Shown: positions 1-12,203 of the stretch, piece by piece | How positions within the stretch are numbered: the stretch's first letter is position 1 | How the letters are laid out: the number at the start of each line of letters is the position of its first letter | NCBI GenBank assembly: GCA_020809705.1 | Contig: CP085826.1 | Location: 930,001 to 994,000, forward strand | Reading direction: 5' to 3' | Length of the DNA stretch: 64,000 bases | Source of the DNA: Calonectria ilicicola | Taxonomy: Eukaryota > Ascomycota > Sordariomycetes > Hypocreales > Nectriaceae | Made by a program: the position numbers and the translations under genes | The notes under the pieces: model-generated | What the model saw: only the letters and a program-made list of their open reading frames with translations | What the model was told of the DNA's origin: nothing | Databases searched by the model: none

Positions 1-318
1 TTCGTTCAATCTATCAAGTCTGCCATAATATTTGCTAATTCGTTGATGGAACTCCAGATTAATCCCACCGAGGGTGGTGCTATTTTGGAATTCAGCCTGG
101 TTGTCAATGTCGGTAGCTCCGAGCCCGTTGACTTGGATACCACCTTGATGAATAATCGTTAGAATCTGAGCAGATGGAGGTTTGTTTTACAAATACCAAC
201 CAATATGTTCTTGCGGGGAAATGAGAACAGCAGAGCGCCCAAGACGAGAAGCCTGAATGGCGGTGGCCACTGCGCCCGATGTCGATCCGTAGATGACGAC
301 GTCAAAGTTGCCAGCCAT
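1..318 (-). CDS. FAD-dependent oxidoreductase (pfam12831-like), 5' part only
   Basis: The reverse strand starts at an ATG at 316-318 and runs off the left edge of the window, so only the N-terminus is present. Exon 1 (201-318) encodes a Rossmann-type FAD-binding start of the form FDVVIYGSTSGAVATAIQA, and the exon end has the EHIG stretch. Exon 2 (1-143) continues in frame with GGIQVNGLGATDI. The intron 144-200 has a weaker GTTGGT donor, a CTAAC branch point and an AAG acceptor. This layout (GG-x-S/T-x-G-x-x-A-A, then GLGATD and a predicted helix with YYGR) is typical of the large secreted or cytosolic flavoproteins annotated as FAD-dependent oxidoreductase or xanthan-lyase-like. The substrate cannot be inferred and the remaining C-terminus lies outside the window. 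Confidence 0.75.
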
Positions 319-744
319 TGTTGACGACAGGACTGCAAATTAATTTCGAGCGGATATGCTATTCTCAGTAGTTCAAGGCGGTAAAATGCCACTGCAAAGG
401 CGAGTAAGACGCAGAAATCACCCAAGCAGGCCACCGCCCTCAATCGGGCATTTTACTTCGTTGCCCAGCACGCTAGACCCCAATTTAGCGTGCGATGATG
501 CCTTGTTTTCTCGCTTGGCTAAATCTTTTTGAGCCAATTGCCCCATTCTAACAGCGTCAACAGGAGCACCGCATCACCTATTCGTTCAACCCCGCTTCCC
601 CGCCAAACCAATTGCGGCATTTGTGAACGGTCGCGAATTCCACCCGCCTGGACTATTAAAAGCCGCGGATAACATGGTGTAAGGGCTACATCAACGCCAC
701 AGGTGGCGGATGTTCGGAGATGACTAAGGGCTTTAGGATTAGGG
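319..744. other. Intergenic, no gene seen
   Basis: This stretch lies upstream of both the FAD oxidoreductase and the GNAT gene. I see no tRNA, repeat or convincing coding frame in it. Confidence 0.5.
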
Positions 745-1656
745 TTGGCTCATTTCATCCTGGACCCTATTTCCGATCTTTTAGGTACACGTGCTCTTTT
801 GGACATATCCATAATCAAGAATCTATCCATTGTACATCATACTCGTTCGTTCTCCCTTGAAGTTGATCAGCCACTAAATACAATAACGACCCATCATTGC
901 GAAATTCATTTCTCACCTTTTGTCCTTCTTACAAGTCGCTTCGTCATCATACCAACGCCAATTGCGATCTCCTCTGCATCATACCGAGCTCTCTACGCGA
1001 GTCTACATGCCAATCCTTCCTTCTGCGAAATGGCTTTCAGCCATCACTTCCTCGCGAGAACATGGAGCGATGAAGAAACGCGTGAAGTGATAGAGAAGCG
1101 AGATATCGAAAGGTGTTGGATGAAGAGAGGAATGGGTGATTTTGCCGTTGGTCTACGACCAAGAAACGACGAGTGGGATTGTGTAGCGACTCAAAGTGAG
1201 AGAGTATTGAGAGGATCGAATCAAGACATACATATTGTTGAAGGGAATAATTACGAAAGGCTAGTCGCAAACAGCGACCAAACTCTAGATGCTATTCAGT
1301 GGGTGGGCTATGCTGGCGTGCGTGATGCAACGACAACCTCTATGCCCGAGCAAACTTCTGAAGATTTACCGTTGCCGCCATGGCAAAAAATGGTGGAGCT
1401 TCGCTATGGAGTTGCTCCAGAATATTGGGGACAGGGTATGGCAAGGGTAGCTGCAGAAGCCATTATGCAGTGGGCGGTTAGTAAGAGAGGAGTGACGAGA
1501 TTTATTGCCGAGACGGAAAGGGAGAATATTAGGAGTGGAAAGGTTTTGGAAAAGATGGGTTTCAGACTGAGCAGCACGAACTACTGGAAGGAGCCTAGTC
1601 AGGTGGAGTGGGAAAATATTCGTGATGAAGATTTGGGAGTGCAAAGGGAGGTCTAG
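745..1656 (+). CDS. GNAT-family N-acetyltransferase (RimJ/RimL-like), 5' end uncertain
   Basis: A 303-codon open frame whose C-terminal two thirds look like a GNAT acetyltransferase of the Acetyltransf_3/RimJ-RimL type. The acetyl-CoA loop appears as APEYWGQGMARVAAEAI at about residues 225-241. It is followed by the family pattern ENIRSGKVLEKMGF, where the Asn and the following helix pack on CoA. The N-terminal strand is visible as TSRFVIIPTPIAI and a LYASLHANPSFCEMAF stretch that is common in fungal members. The frame opens with TTG, not ATG. The first in-frame ATG (1030) would delete the first strand, so either an upstream exon is missing from the model or the gene is 5'-damaged. The substrate (protein N-terminus or small amine) is not predictable. 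Confidence 0.7.
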   Translation: MAHFILDPISDLLGTRALLDISIIKNLSIVHHTRSFSLEVDQPLNTITTHHCEIHFSPFVLLTSRFVIIPTPIAISSASYRALYASLHANPSFCEMAFSHHFLARTWSDEETREVIEKRDIERCWMKRGMGDFAVGLRPRNDEWDCVATQSERVLRGSNQDIHIVEGNNYERLVANSDQTLDAIQWVGYAGVRDATTTSMPEQTSEDLPLPPWQKMVELRYGVAPEYWGQGMARVAAEAIMQWAVSKRGVTRFIAETERENIRSGKVLEKMGFRLSSTNYWKEPSQVEWENIRDEDLGVQREV

Positions 1657-2344
1657 ACTCTAAACTTAATGGTACAACAAAATCGAGACTCGCATATACG
1701 TTGCAACTGTACGACAGGATAGACTTTATTGAAAGATGTGCGAATAATCCCACGCCATGGCAGTCAAACGCCACAACACCCTATTTACAAGGAACCAATA
1801 AGTAGGGCACTGTTGGACAAACACTTACCCTATCCCTTTGAGTGCCAGAAGCCTCCACTTTCGTATCTTTGAAGTGACTAGCCAATCAAGTAATGGTCTC
1901 CTGGATAGCTAACATGAGCCAAGGAAACGTAGGGGCGATCATACAGTGGGTTTCCCACTAGCACAGGCCCTACAGGGAGTATCCTTAAGCCTTGTAGCAT
2001 CATAAAAATATCTCTCATCTCTAATAGAGTCATCTTTAGAGACATTTCCACTGGGAACTTGGAGTTCGGGCTGCCAAAACTTTGATGACAAAGAATCTCG
2101 AAGGCCTCACGTAGGAAATATATCTGGACCTCATAGGATCTAGCACTTTCAAACACAATTCCCCATCAAAATTATTCTATAATATGAGAACATGGAGGAG
2201 AGAAACGACGGGTCACGATAAACGAACATTCGATCTTATGAACTTCAAGTTTATTCTATTCAGTGCTTGCTTATAAAACGCTGAAATATAATGTACATCT
2301 AATTTAAATAGAATAATGAATTAAAAACAAATAAAAAATACTGC
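1657..2344. other. Intergenic between convergent genes, no gene seen
   Basis: This is the 3' flank of the GNAT gene and of the permease. The only frame of note (1878-2156, minus) has no recognisable domain. AT-rich sequence at about 2240-2340 is probably the permease 3' UTR. Confidence 0.5.
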
Positions 2345-4000
2345 TTATTTCATAGCAGCCTTGCTTTCCTCCTCAGAGGGAGAACTATACTCAGCAGGAT
2401 AATCTCCACCAACGCCATCAATATCACAGACCTCAAGTCTGGGGCCGGTGTAGTTCTTGCGGCCATCAAAGATCCAGGTCATACCAGCAATGAACAGAAT
2501 GACACCAAAAGCAGCGATACAGTAGTTCATGTTGGAGCTAGTGACGACCTTCTCGGGGGGGAAGACGAAGAGGACGGTGGTCAGGATCGACCAGGCAATA
2601 CCGACCAGGTTGCAGAACCACCTCATGGCAGGGCTAAGCTTGAAAGATCTCGACTCGGGCAGCATGTTTCCTCCACGGAGAACGTTGATGCAGGGTGGGA
2701 TAGCGTAGGTGACACCAAGAGCGACCACAGAGGCAGCGGTAATGGCGTTGAAGGTGCTGCTGGATCCGAGCAGAATAAGACCGAAAATAATAACCCAAAC
2801 GGCAGTCCAAATGAGGGCGTTGACGGGCACATCAAGAGTTGGGTGAACTTGGGCAAAGAGGCTGCTGAAGGGAAGACCACGGTCTCGGGCAAAGGCATAG
2901 GTCATTCGGCCACTGGTGGTCATGATGGCGGTAACGGTGAAAACCATGCACATCAGGGGGAACATGACCAGGCAGACACTGCCAGCCTTGCTGTTGGTAG
3001 CATCGAAGAAGATCTGCAAAAGAGGACCAGCAGCAGAGGCCATGACAACGTTGACATCCTTGAGGACAAAGAGCAGGCAGCTGAGGAAGACGAAACCAGA
3101 GACCATTCCAATAAGAATGCAGTAAATCATAAGCTTGGGTCCTTCCTCACGGGCGTTGGGGATCTCCTCAATCATGTGAGCAGTCGCATCGAAACCACTA
3201 TAGAAACAGTTAGCATATTCTGATTCGATTTTTGTTCAAAGAGTGCGAGGGTTTACGTACGTAAGAGCGAAAGCACCCTGAAGCAATCCAAGGAGCCAAG
3301 CAAGTCCATCGGGCCACTCGACTGTGTTGATGAACTTTCCGTAGACGAATTCACCAGCCTGGAAGTTTGGCGCGGCGCAGGCCAAAACAGTGATACTAAT
3401 GATAATGAAACCGGCCATACTCCACAAGAAAGCAGCCTTGTTGAAGAGAGGCAGGATTCGAGCGGCGAAGACGTTGATGACGAGGGCGATGAAGGTGAAG
3501 GCAACGTAGATGAGGAACTGGTGCCATGTCTTAGACTCGTAGCTAGGGTTCATGAAGGCAATGGTGTCGACAATGATGGTGCTGCCCAGAAGGGGAGCGG
3601 TAGCAGTCAATGCCACCCATCCGGCGACGTTAATCCATCCAGTGGCGTAGCTGATGCCTCTCGACCAGCGGGGCCAGCTAACAACGGCGGCCCAGTGGTA
3701 CTGGCCACCAGCGGTGGGATAGGCGGACAGGAACTCGGCGAGAGAGGCGGCCAGACACAAGTTGCAGAGACCGGCGACCATCAGACCCCAGATGACTGCA
3801 CTGGGACCACCGGAGGGAAGGGCGAGGTTGATGGAGGTGGAGAGAGCGGTCCAGGTGTTGAGAATGGCAAAGGCCAGACCCAGCATGGAGATCTTGCCAA
3901 AGTTGCGCTGCAACTCTTGCTTGTGGCCGAGCTGTGCCAGCGCAGCCGCATCGTCGCTGGGCATGGCGCTGGGCTTGACGGGTTCGTGTATGTCGTCCAT
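2345..4000 (-). CDS. APC-superfamily amino acid/GABA/choline permease
   Basis: Plasma-membrane transporter of the amino acid-polyamine-choline superfamily, 530 aa in two exons (3261-4000 and 2345-3197). The intron 3198-3260 has a GTACGT donor, a TGCTAAC branch point and a CTATAG acceptor. Splicing restores the family signature across the junction, ALTGFDATAHMIEEIPNA, after TM helix 6. The start MDDIHEPVKP was chosen because it precedes a conserved cytosolic stretch (LGHKQELQRNFGKISMLGLAF) that leads into TM1. About twelve hydrophobic helices are visible, and FARDRGLPF before TM8 is typical of the fungal GABA permease (UGA4)/choline (HNM1) group. Both tails are hydrophilic, and the C-terminus ends in a Ser/Glu-rich segment. 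Substrate is not decided by sequence; GABA, choline or a basic amino acid are all possible. Confidence 0.9.
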
Positions 4001-7000
4001 GGTGGATGTTGGTGAAGGAGTGGATGGGAAGACGCAACAAGCTGGTCGAAAACGCCGATCACCACCAGGTCCGGGGACACGATACTTAAAGAACGACGAC
4101 GCCTCCAACGCCCACGCCCACATCCACGCCCAACGTCGCAGGTGGAGTCTTTCTTGAACGATACATACAGGGTGCTCTCACATCCCAATCGGACCGGAAG
4201 CTGACCGGGAATGGACTCTGGGGTCCCCGCCCAGCTCCGGCCCGTTATCAACGCGGTCCAATCTGTTCGCGTAACTAGCTTTTCCAATACGTGAGGCGTG
4301 CCCCAAGCTGTGAGGCTCCTCGGTCTCCGCCGTCTCCACATATCCTGACGTCGCCCTGTCGCCTCACGCCCGGGGCAGAAGGCTCAAACAGTTCTAGAAT
4401 GGTGTCCAGAACCCACAATTTTGCGGCATCGGCGCATTCAGCAATCGGATCCGTCGCTCTGCCATGTGGAGCGGCGCGCATTGTGCTTGGCTTCGGTTTT
4501 CCAGAAGCTGCTGCGAAGCCTGCCCGTCTGGCATTGATGCGAATCCGCCTAGGACCAGCTGAGACTGGCGCCACGCACGCCCTTCCCGTCGAGGGTGTGT
4601 GTGGGAAGAACCTGGGAGGGATTGGTAGGTATTGGCAGGGCACGCTTAACGGGATGTTTTTTTTTTCTCTAAAAGGGATGCAGATGGATGCGGCTCTTCT
4701 GGGTATACTACGGGTTGAGGCGAGCATCGGTCTTGGCATCAACCTCTCCTTCGAGAAAATTCTGGTTACTGCGTGTAAGTCGGCATGAGCGACGTCACAG
4801 TTCCATCATCTTTGCTTACGCGCTCAACACCAAAGCGCAGCAGGAAACCGATGCAGTTCCATAAGCAATGACGCGCGGAAAGGGGCAACACCAAGCAAGC
4901 CTCCACCACTTCAAATGGCAGCATCATGAGGCCACCCGGAGCCAAAATACCTCACCCGCTCCTAATCCACCGAGCACAGCTCCTATCAACCATGACATGT
5001 TGCAAGCGCCATGTTATCAGCGCCCTTCCGCGGTCCGTCGCCCCCTCCGCTGGGGTTCCCCGCGGGTAAAAAAGACTCGTGGGAATGGAGGCAGCACAGC
5101 ACGCAGCAGGTGGGTGGCAAAAGCGGAGCGCGCAAACGCTTAATTTGCCTGGGCTTCCTCATTCAACACGCTCGTTGCAGTGGTGATGCGCGCCGTGACG
5201 GGGATTGTGGTGGCCCGTCCGTAAGCTAAACAGCCGACTTAGCCGGCCAGGTCCAGTAAAACACTTCCTCAAGCTCAGCGGGGGCCCCGGAGCCGCCGCG
5301 AGGTCGTGGAGAGCGCCCGTCGTTCGATTGGCAGGTGGCAATTTCCATTATATAACGGCCCTGGAGAAAAGCTGGAGAGTTGCAGCTGAGCATCGTGGAT
5401 TCGTGTGAGTGAGGTGTCCAAGCGCCCGCCCATCTGCCAAGCAGAAGTGAGCCAAGGGCCCAAGGGGTCAAGGGCACCTCCGCCAAGACTGGGGTCGATC
5501 CTGGTGGCCGTTCCTTGGAGATCGATCCACCGTTATCTGTGATGTGATGGATGCGTACGTACATATATGTGTAATTGCTGTGCCTGGGCGCAACATGGCG
5601 CTGATACGGCTCTTGTTTAAGGTGGTCGTGCAGGAACTGAACATGAACTGGTCTGGGAATAAAAATACCGATCCGACGATTCGGAACTTCATCTGCCGAC
5701 CTTGGCTAGCTGGTGGATGGCGGCCGTAGCCTCACTTGACCACAATCGGCGTTAGCTCGAGTCTTGGTCATCACCAACCCTGCGGGTGCGCCGGAACTAG
5801 GGAGCCACAGCCCGGCAGCTAGGGCACCCCATCACCACCCTGAAGGGTCCCGTGTGCTCCGGGGTGTTGAGTAATTGCAACTGCGTACGCGTTAGGTAAT
5901 TATCTCGTGGAGAGGCCAATGAAAGGCGCCACGAAGTCATTCCCCAGCTTCCCTCCGCCCGATCTTTAACCCCAATCTCAAGCATATCCACAGTCGCTCC
6001 AAGACCTCGGCTCTCGCAAGGATGCGGCTTCTGAAATTCTCGTCGTCGTGATGCCAGAGAGACACGAAACGTCGTCGTCAAAAAGTGCGCCTTTGTGTAC
6101 TTCGGAAAGGTTGCGGCTAACGTCAGATCATTTCTTGGCCCATCCCCACCGAGCGCGGGGCGTTCCTGGTGGTGCCATGTGCCGTGGGAAATAATGAATA
6201 GAAACACAAACCACCCATGCCGGGCGAACTGTCTCTGCCCAACATACTTTCTGGGCGCAGCCCGGCCCGTTCAAGGCGTGTTCCGTCCATGTAAACCTTA
6301 CGATGGTTTTTGGCATGGTCGTTTGTGGGAAAAGCCAACTAGCTAATATCAAACTACGATCAAACAGGCACCCCTCGCTCGCTTCTGACATTGAGATCAA
6401 CTTCTGGGGGAGGGGCGATGGTTGCATACACTCCAACCCGTGTTTGCAACCGGTAAACACCGGCAACTAAGCATTAGCTATTAGTTTTGGGGTTACATGC
6501 CATGGGGGACCAGATACGCCTTGGCCACGCTCCACGCCGGTCAAAACAAGGGATGGAGATGGCTTCGTGTGATCACGTCAAAGTCTGATAACAACTCATA
6601 CAACTTTGCATGCATTTCAATATTAAGAAGCCCGAGAAAACCTTTCAAGACGACCAGGTCTTTAATGAGATGCGCATACTGTAACGTAGCTTGGAATATC
6701 CTTTTTTCTTTCCCTTCATTTTCTCGTATGTGCCACTTCCCAATAGTTTCAGTCGGCCCCCCTTCCGTAGCGCAGTCACGAATCCACATCCTTTTCGCCG
6801 ACAGCTCTTCCAGAGTCAATGCTCCACATCCACATTTTACGCGTCCTCGTGTCCAGCAAGTCATTCAATGGGCGTCGTCTCAGAAATGTTGCCTAATTCG
6901 CATTGCGGGTAATAATCCTTTCTGTTTCTCACCCCCACGAGCAAAGGCCGAAAATCCTCCAACCCCTGCAAACCCACTCAGGGCCCATATTCTGGAAGCA

Positions 7001-7847
7001 AAACCCCAATGTCGGTAACAGACAAATCATCCGATTTATGCAAAAGCACGACATTCCCCAATTATTTCCCCAATTGTGACGAGCAGTTCAAGTTAAGCTT
7101 ATCATGGCGGAATGCACGGTAGAATTGATGAGCAGCCCTAATGAGTCAAGAGTCGCGTTTTGGGGGGTGGGGAGGTGTGGCTGTTTAGCCGCGCTTACCC
7201 TATAGCAAAGTCGCGGGCCAGAAGCCAGCAACCCAAAGGACGAGGTAGACTAGATATCTTGAGATGAAATAATATTTTCATTTTTAATAATTTCTTTTTA
7301 TTGCATTTTTTGGTTTATATATTCTTAACTATTCATGCGTTGAATTTGTGGCATGTTAGAAAATACGTGTCAAAAAATAGAGATTTGGCGAAGCATTCAA
7401 ACTTCACACACAACCCATTGAATAGTCATATTTTCTTCATCACGGCGAATTATTATTCCGGAGTTATGCCTCGGTTGCGAATAACAAGGTCTAGATGATG
7501 CAAGACATATCTCTGAACTATTCCACCTACCATGCATGTATTTAAGGTTGACGGGCCTCAACTTAGAGGTATAGGGCTGTCATACTCTTGAGTAATAGTT
7601 TGCGTTGCGGCAAAGGCAATACAGCCCATGTCGATAATCGATAACCGCAAACACATAATTGGCTAATAATTGGGTCTTTTGTATTTATCGCGCACATCAC
7701 CCGCTACGCGCTGGGTGACTTTAGATGTAGCCAACTAATTGTACGAAATAGTTTGCTCCTCAATTCTGGTGCAAAGGTGCATGCCATCCTCTAAAACCAA
7801 GTCTACGGTGGTGTGGACCCCATCAAAAAGTCGACTATTCGACGCCA
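4001..7847. other. Long gene-poor stretch
   Basis: Nearly 3.9 kb with normal to high GC. Several open frames occur on both strands (for example 4291-4788 plus and 6497-7018 plus), but none has a recognisable domain, a coherent splice model or a signal peptide. The part next to 4001 is presumably the permease promoter and 5' UTR. No tandem repeats or transposon ends were recognised. Confidence 0.45.
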
Positions 7848-7929
7848 GGCGTGGTGGCAGAGTGGTCTAATGCGTATGACTAGAAATCATATCTCTTCGG
7901 AGGCGTCTGTTCAAATCAGGCCCACGTCG
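7848..7929 (+). tRNA. tRNA-Ser (anticodon AGA)
   Basis: A complete class II cloverleaf without intron. Acceptor stem 7848-7854 pairs with 7922-7928 (one G-U pair). The D stem GCA/TGC is at 7857-7859/7871-7873. The anticodon stem TATGA/TCATA is at 7875-7879/7887-7891, with loop CTAGAAA and anticodon AGA at 7882-7884. A long variable arm follows, then a T arm GTCTG-TTCAAAT-CAGGC. The discriminator base is G7929, as usual for serine tRNAs. CCA is not encoded, as expected for a nuclear tRNA. Confidence 0.95.
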
Positions 7930-7938
7930 TCGAAATTC

Positions 7939-7946
7939 TTTTTTTT
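7939..7946 (+). terminator. RNA polymerase III terminator of tRNA-Ser
   Basis: A run of eight T residues begins nine bases after the discriminator base of the tRNA-Ser gene. Confidence 0.85.
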
Positions 7947-8367
7947 GATCATCCGATCTATCTGAACGAAAGAAAATTTCTTTTTTTGCGACCGTAGGGC
8001 GACTCTAGATCGGCTTTGAGTGATGGCACTGCATGGCTAGACAATTGGAAATAGTTGCTATACTGGACAGTGTAAATACAATACAACGATCAAATCTTGA
8101 GGGGCACTTGGTTTGCTTGACATCAGATGTACCGTCGCCGTTGCCCGTACGTTGTATTAAATGCTTGGTGTCACGCCTGGGCAAATGTTTAAAATTATGA
8201 GTAATGACATCTGTGTTAACGAGAATATTCTAAACACTTAATACGTGAGAGCCATAAAAACGATACGAATGGTCTGAAACCAAATTCTATTATAACTTCA
8301 TAAACATGGCTAGTTTTACAAACCAGCAACTCATTCATTCTTCATGCCTCGACAACCCCAGGCTATT
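7947..8367. other. Intergenic, no gene seen
   Basis: Between the tRNA and the RNase T2 stop codon. A second T run lies at about 7980. Nothing else is recognisable. Confidence 0.5.
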
Positions 8368-9185
8368 CTAATTCTTGGGTGCATACTTGACGCCAGAGGT
8401 GGGGCAAGAGCTCTTGCTTCCATCAGGGTCGACAGCGGCAAACTCACCCTCCTGCAGAGAGCCCTTAACGTTGAAGTGGTACCAGACCTCGTTGAGGTAG
8501 CCGCTGCTGCAGCGGATGGTGACCTCGGCACCGTGACCAGCCTTGAGAGCAGCCAGGATCTCGCTCGAGGTGTAGGTGTCAGAGCTGGAGGGAGTGATGC
8601 CAGCATCCTTAAGCCACTCGTAGGTGGGGAGAGTCTTGAAGACCTCGATGGTCTTCTCAATGTAGTCTGCGGCCTCCTCGCTGGTCTGGTAGTTGCTGTA
8701 GCAGCTAGTCTCCAGAGTGCTGATGCAAGTACCGTGCTTGTTCCACTCATGCTCCCAGAACGACTCATTGTCACCGTCGTCGCTGACCCAGTAGGTGTCC
8801 ATGTAGGACAGCGTGGACTCGTCAGAAAACTTGGTGACAATGTCCGTGATGCTGGCGTACTCACGGCTGGAGTCACAGAATTCGGGGTAGGTGCCATCAC
8901 AGTAGTCAGGCCACAGGCCGTGGATGGTCCAGGAATCTGCAAAGAGCATTAATACAATTGAGCGCGTAGCGGGGTAAGTCAAGGCTGGGGCTCACCAGTA
9001 GGACCAGCGACGGGGTTAGTGTCCCAGAACTGAGTCTGGAGGATCTGGCCAGCAGGAATGAAGCAGCAGGTATCAGCTACGCTGGTTGTGTTCTGGCAAG
9101 AAAATGGCAAGTCGCTAGAGCAAGAGTCGAAGGTGGAGGCGAGGGCAGCTCCCGCGAGAGGGATCATTTTGCGGAGAGAAGCCAT
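8368..9185 (-). CDS. Secreted ribonuclease T2
   Basis: Extracellular or vacuolar endoribonuclease of the T2 family, 252 aa, in two exons (8996-9185 and 8368-8936). The intron 8937-8995 has donor GTGAGC and acceptor TTTGCAG. Both active-site blocks are present: CAS1 as DSWTIHGLWPD (catalytic His at about residue 69) and CAS2 as FWEHEWNKHGTC (Glu127, Lys130, His131). The intron lies just before CAS1. A short hydrophobic N-terminus (PLAGAALAS) acts as the predicted secretion signal, and many cysteines suggest the usual disulfides. The mature size fits fungal T2 enzymes. It cleaves single-stranded RNA through 2',3'-cyclic phosphate intermediates and probably serves phosphate or nucleotide scavenging. 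Confidence 0.95.
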
Positions 9186-11078
9186 TTTTGTGATCACCGC
9201 TTGTTGACTGTTTTCCTGTGGAATGTTGAGTGCTGCAATTGATGCAAGGCTGCCGTGCCGATCAAGAATTTGTTCCATCGGGCGCATGCGATGAAGTTAT
9301 ACTCAGTTGATACCTCGGGACGTCGGGGGAGGCCTTGCTTGAGTACAGGGGTCGCGAACAAAAGGGCTTTGCATATGATGATTGGGTCCAGCAGTTTAAC
9401 GACAGGATCAGGTGTTTGGAACGCAACCTAGACCAACTGAGGACGAGAGCCGCTGGTGCATTTCCAGAACCCCACGTGCGACCGAATTAGCAGGATGCTT
9501 GTCCAAGGACCCCGCAGCCAATAGGGCGGACGAAGAGGGCGATGGCGGACGGAGATCGACACACGTCCGGGGCCTTTTGAAGCGTCGAGGAATAATGTGC
9601 TCTGGCGCTCTGAGCCTGTAGGATGGCCTATACGGGCTGTTTCTGCGCGACAGCCTGGACGGCAGCTAGGAACAAAACCCCAACCCGCGGCCACGACGCC
9701 ACCCACGGGCATCTAACGCCCGCTGGTGATTGGCGGTGCAAGGGTCTGCCCGAGATGGATCCGTGCAGCGGTGTGCCGTGCTTCCCGCCATCTGATGGCC
9801 CCGATTACCTCACCGAAGGCGCTGTGTCTTGCAGCAGCCAAGAGACATCATGCCAAAAGCCTTGACCGAAACACATCGTGGCTGGCATTTCAAGCACAAA
9901 GCAACAAGCCAACGAGGACGAATTGATGACACAAATGTCTTGCTTCTCCCTCTCAGCCCAACCCCTCAGCTGGAACGAGGGCGCCAATCAGCTTTGCCAC
10001 CTTCCTTTTAGGGCCTCCAGCACTGATACCAAAGGCCCAGTGTCCACCGGCAGATCAGCGCCCAGCGTCGCACATTGCCGAATGGCAGCGTCAAATCATT
10101 TGTGGAGTTTTTGTGGAGCGATCGCCGCCTCGGATACGCGGGTGCAACCTTTTTGTGCGTCGTTTGTGGGCTGGGCAGTGAGTGAGTGGAGGCGAGTGTT
10201 CCAGCTCACATTGGCCTATCATTCGCGACACACGGGTGGCGGTTTCCAGGGTTCGCATGACGTTTCACGCAGAGACTGGCCCCGTTTGAACCTGGTTATG
10301 CTCAATTGATGAGATGCGAGCTGAATCGCAAAGACTATTTAGGCTGTCGATTAGGTTTGAGTGCCTGGCGAATTGTCCTGGATGTGGTGGTGTGGAGTTT
10401 TGTTTCTTTCGTCTCATGCTGTCATCCTGCGTCGCGATTATATTCCTGCAGCGGAGCAGTCCTCAATCTTTCGTTAATGCCGACAGTGAGTGTGAGGTAG
10501 GCAGATCCAATTTTACTGCAATATGTTTTCACAGAAAAAGGTGGATTATCCGAGTTGTCGCTTCCTCAGGATTGTAATACTTGCTTGCAACGTGAGATGT
10601 AAACGCGTTTGGGTCTTGCTCCCGCGCATCTATAAACAGAGCTCCATCTTAAGTAAAGACTAACCTCAGATGTCTGAGACCCAATGTGATTTCTAACCTT
10701 GTCACGTGCTGTAAATGGTTGGTAGAACATCGATCTCTATTGGAGTTGTTAACATGAGATAGGTATATAGAATGGGTTACTGACCGTATATGTTGCAAGC
10801 TTTGGTATATATTCACAATAAATTGAAAGAGCCACTATTCGAGGTTTTATTTCCTTGTACATACCACGGGAAAGTCGGAACTGTAGAAGCAGAGTTGTAT
10901 CGCGGCTCATAATCATGATTCGATTGTATGTCTATCGTGTACCGCCAGTGATATACACTAAGAGGACCTTGTATCTAATCCTTCTAATCCTTTTATATTC
11001 CAATTCCAGGGAAGTGTCAAATTTGCGCACCTTTAGCGAGCTCCCATTCATTCTCTATTCCAATTCCGTAAAGTTCAA
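9186..11078. other. Gene-poor stretch
   Basis: Upstream of RNase T2 and downstream of the dehydrogenase. Small open frames (such as 9878-10309 plus) have no recognisable features. The right part (10740-11060) is AT-richer. I see no RNA gene or repeat here. Confidence 0.45.
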
Positions 11079-12203
11079 TTAAAGTCTCGCCTTGTCAGTC
11101 TCCTCTCCGTGGCCGTTGAACCAAATCTTCTGTCCTGTAATCATGGACTTTTGAAGCGCAGCTCCAATCTTCACTGCAGCAACGGCAGCCTCGAGCTTAA
11201 CAGGGACTGCAACGTCGTCGAGGCAGCAGTCGGTAAACTCGACGGCCTCCTGCTTGAAGGCGTTCTTGAATCGCTCCCAGTAGTTCTGGGGGAGCTCGTG
11301 TCGAATTCCTCCGGGCTGGTAGATGCGCACCAAGTTGGATGTGGGAACAAGGTTGACGCTTAGCTTGCCCTTGGTGCCGATAATCTCGGTTGTGTCCTCC
11401 TGACCTGCGGCCATCATACGGGAGGCGTATAGGTGAACGATGCGTCCATCCGAGAACTCAATGAGACCCATGGCGTTGTCGCGGTCATTGTGCTTGCGCA
11501 GATCGGGCTCAACAGCGGTGATTCCAACAGCTGAGACGGACTTGATCTTGCTCTCACCGTCCTCGCCGAAGAACCATAGGGCCAGGTCGATATCGTGGAT
11601 GGAGCAATCGACAAAGATGCCACCACTGAACTCGGCGTAGGCGACGAAGAAGCCAGTGGGGTCCAACACATCACATGTCTGGCTTCTGAATACTGAGGGG
11701 CGGCCGATCAAACCGGCGCTCATCTTGGCATGAGCATCTCTGTAGCTCTCATCGAAGCGACGGGAGAATCCACACATGACCTTCAGGTCGGGTCTCTTGT
11801 TGGCAGCATCAACAACGGTTTGTGACTAATGATGTTCCTATTAGTATCATGACATGTGGGATGATTTGTCGCAAATACTCACCACCTCTGCTGTTGTTGC
11901 CAAGGGCTTCTCGCACAGGACGTGCTTTCCAGCATCAATGGCAGCAATGGTCTGCGACGCGTGGACCGCAGTAGCCGAGGCGACACAAACGGCCTTGAGT
12001 CCTTCATGTCGGAGGAGGTCATCATAGTTCTCGTATACCGAGACCCCTGACAAGGTTTCCTCGGCCCATTTCCTTTCAGCTGGGTCTGGGGAAGACACAG
12101 CAACCAGCTCGGCACGGGGAACTGACTCAAAGAGGTTGAGAGCGTGACGCTTGCCCATGCGGCCAAGACCAGCAACGCCAATCTTTAGTTTTCTGGGGGC
12201 CAT
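11079..12203 (-). CDS. Gfo/Idh/MocA-family NAD(P)-dependent dehydrogenase (inositol 2-dehydrogenase-like)
   Basis: A 355-aa sugar/polyol oxidoreductase in two exons (11883-12203 and 11079-11825). The intron 11826-11882 uses GTGAGT and TTAG, and the splice restores TTAEVSQTVVDAAN. The Rossmann start IGVAGLGRMGKRHA carries the GxGxxG dinucleotide motif. The conserved CEKPLATT stretch has the catalytic Lys at about residue 99, and DCSIHDIDLALW supplies the catalytic Asp and His at about 180 and 184, as in myo-inositol 2-dehydrogenases. GFSRRFD at the domain boundary is also typical of that branch. The likely reaction is oxidation of a ring hydroxyl of inositol or a related sugar in the cytosol. 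A Zn2Cys6 regulator and an MFS sugar transporter follow to the right, which suggests a shared pathway. Confidence 0.9.

Noticed and set aside
1878..2156. Minus-strand frame of 92 codons between GNAT and permease
   Set aside because: No domain, no signal and no splice support; lies in convergent 3' flanks.
4291..4788. 165-codon plus-strand frame
   Set aside because: Composition-driven (GC-rich) and without family features; overlaps other frames on both strands.
6497..7018. 173-codon plus-strand frame
   Set aside because: No recognisable domain or splice context.
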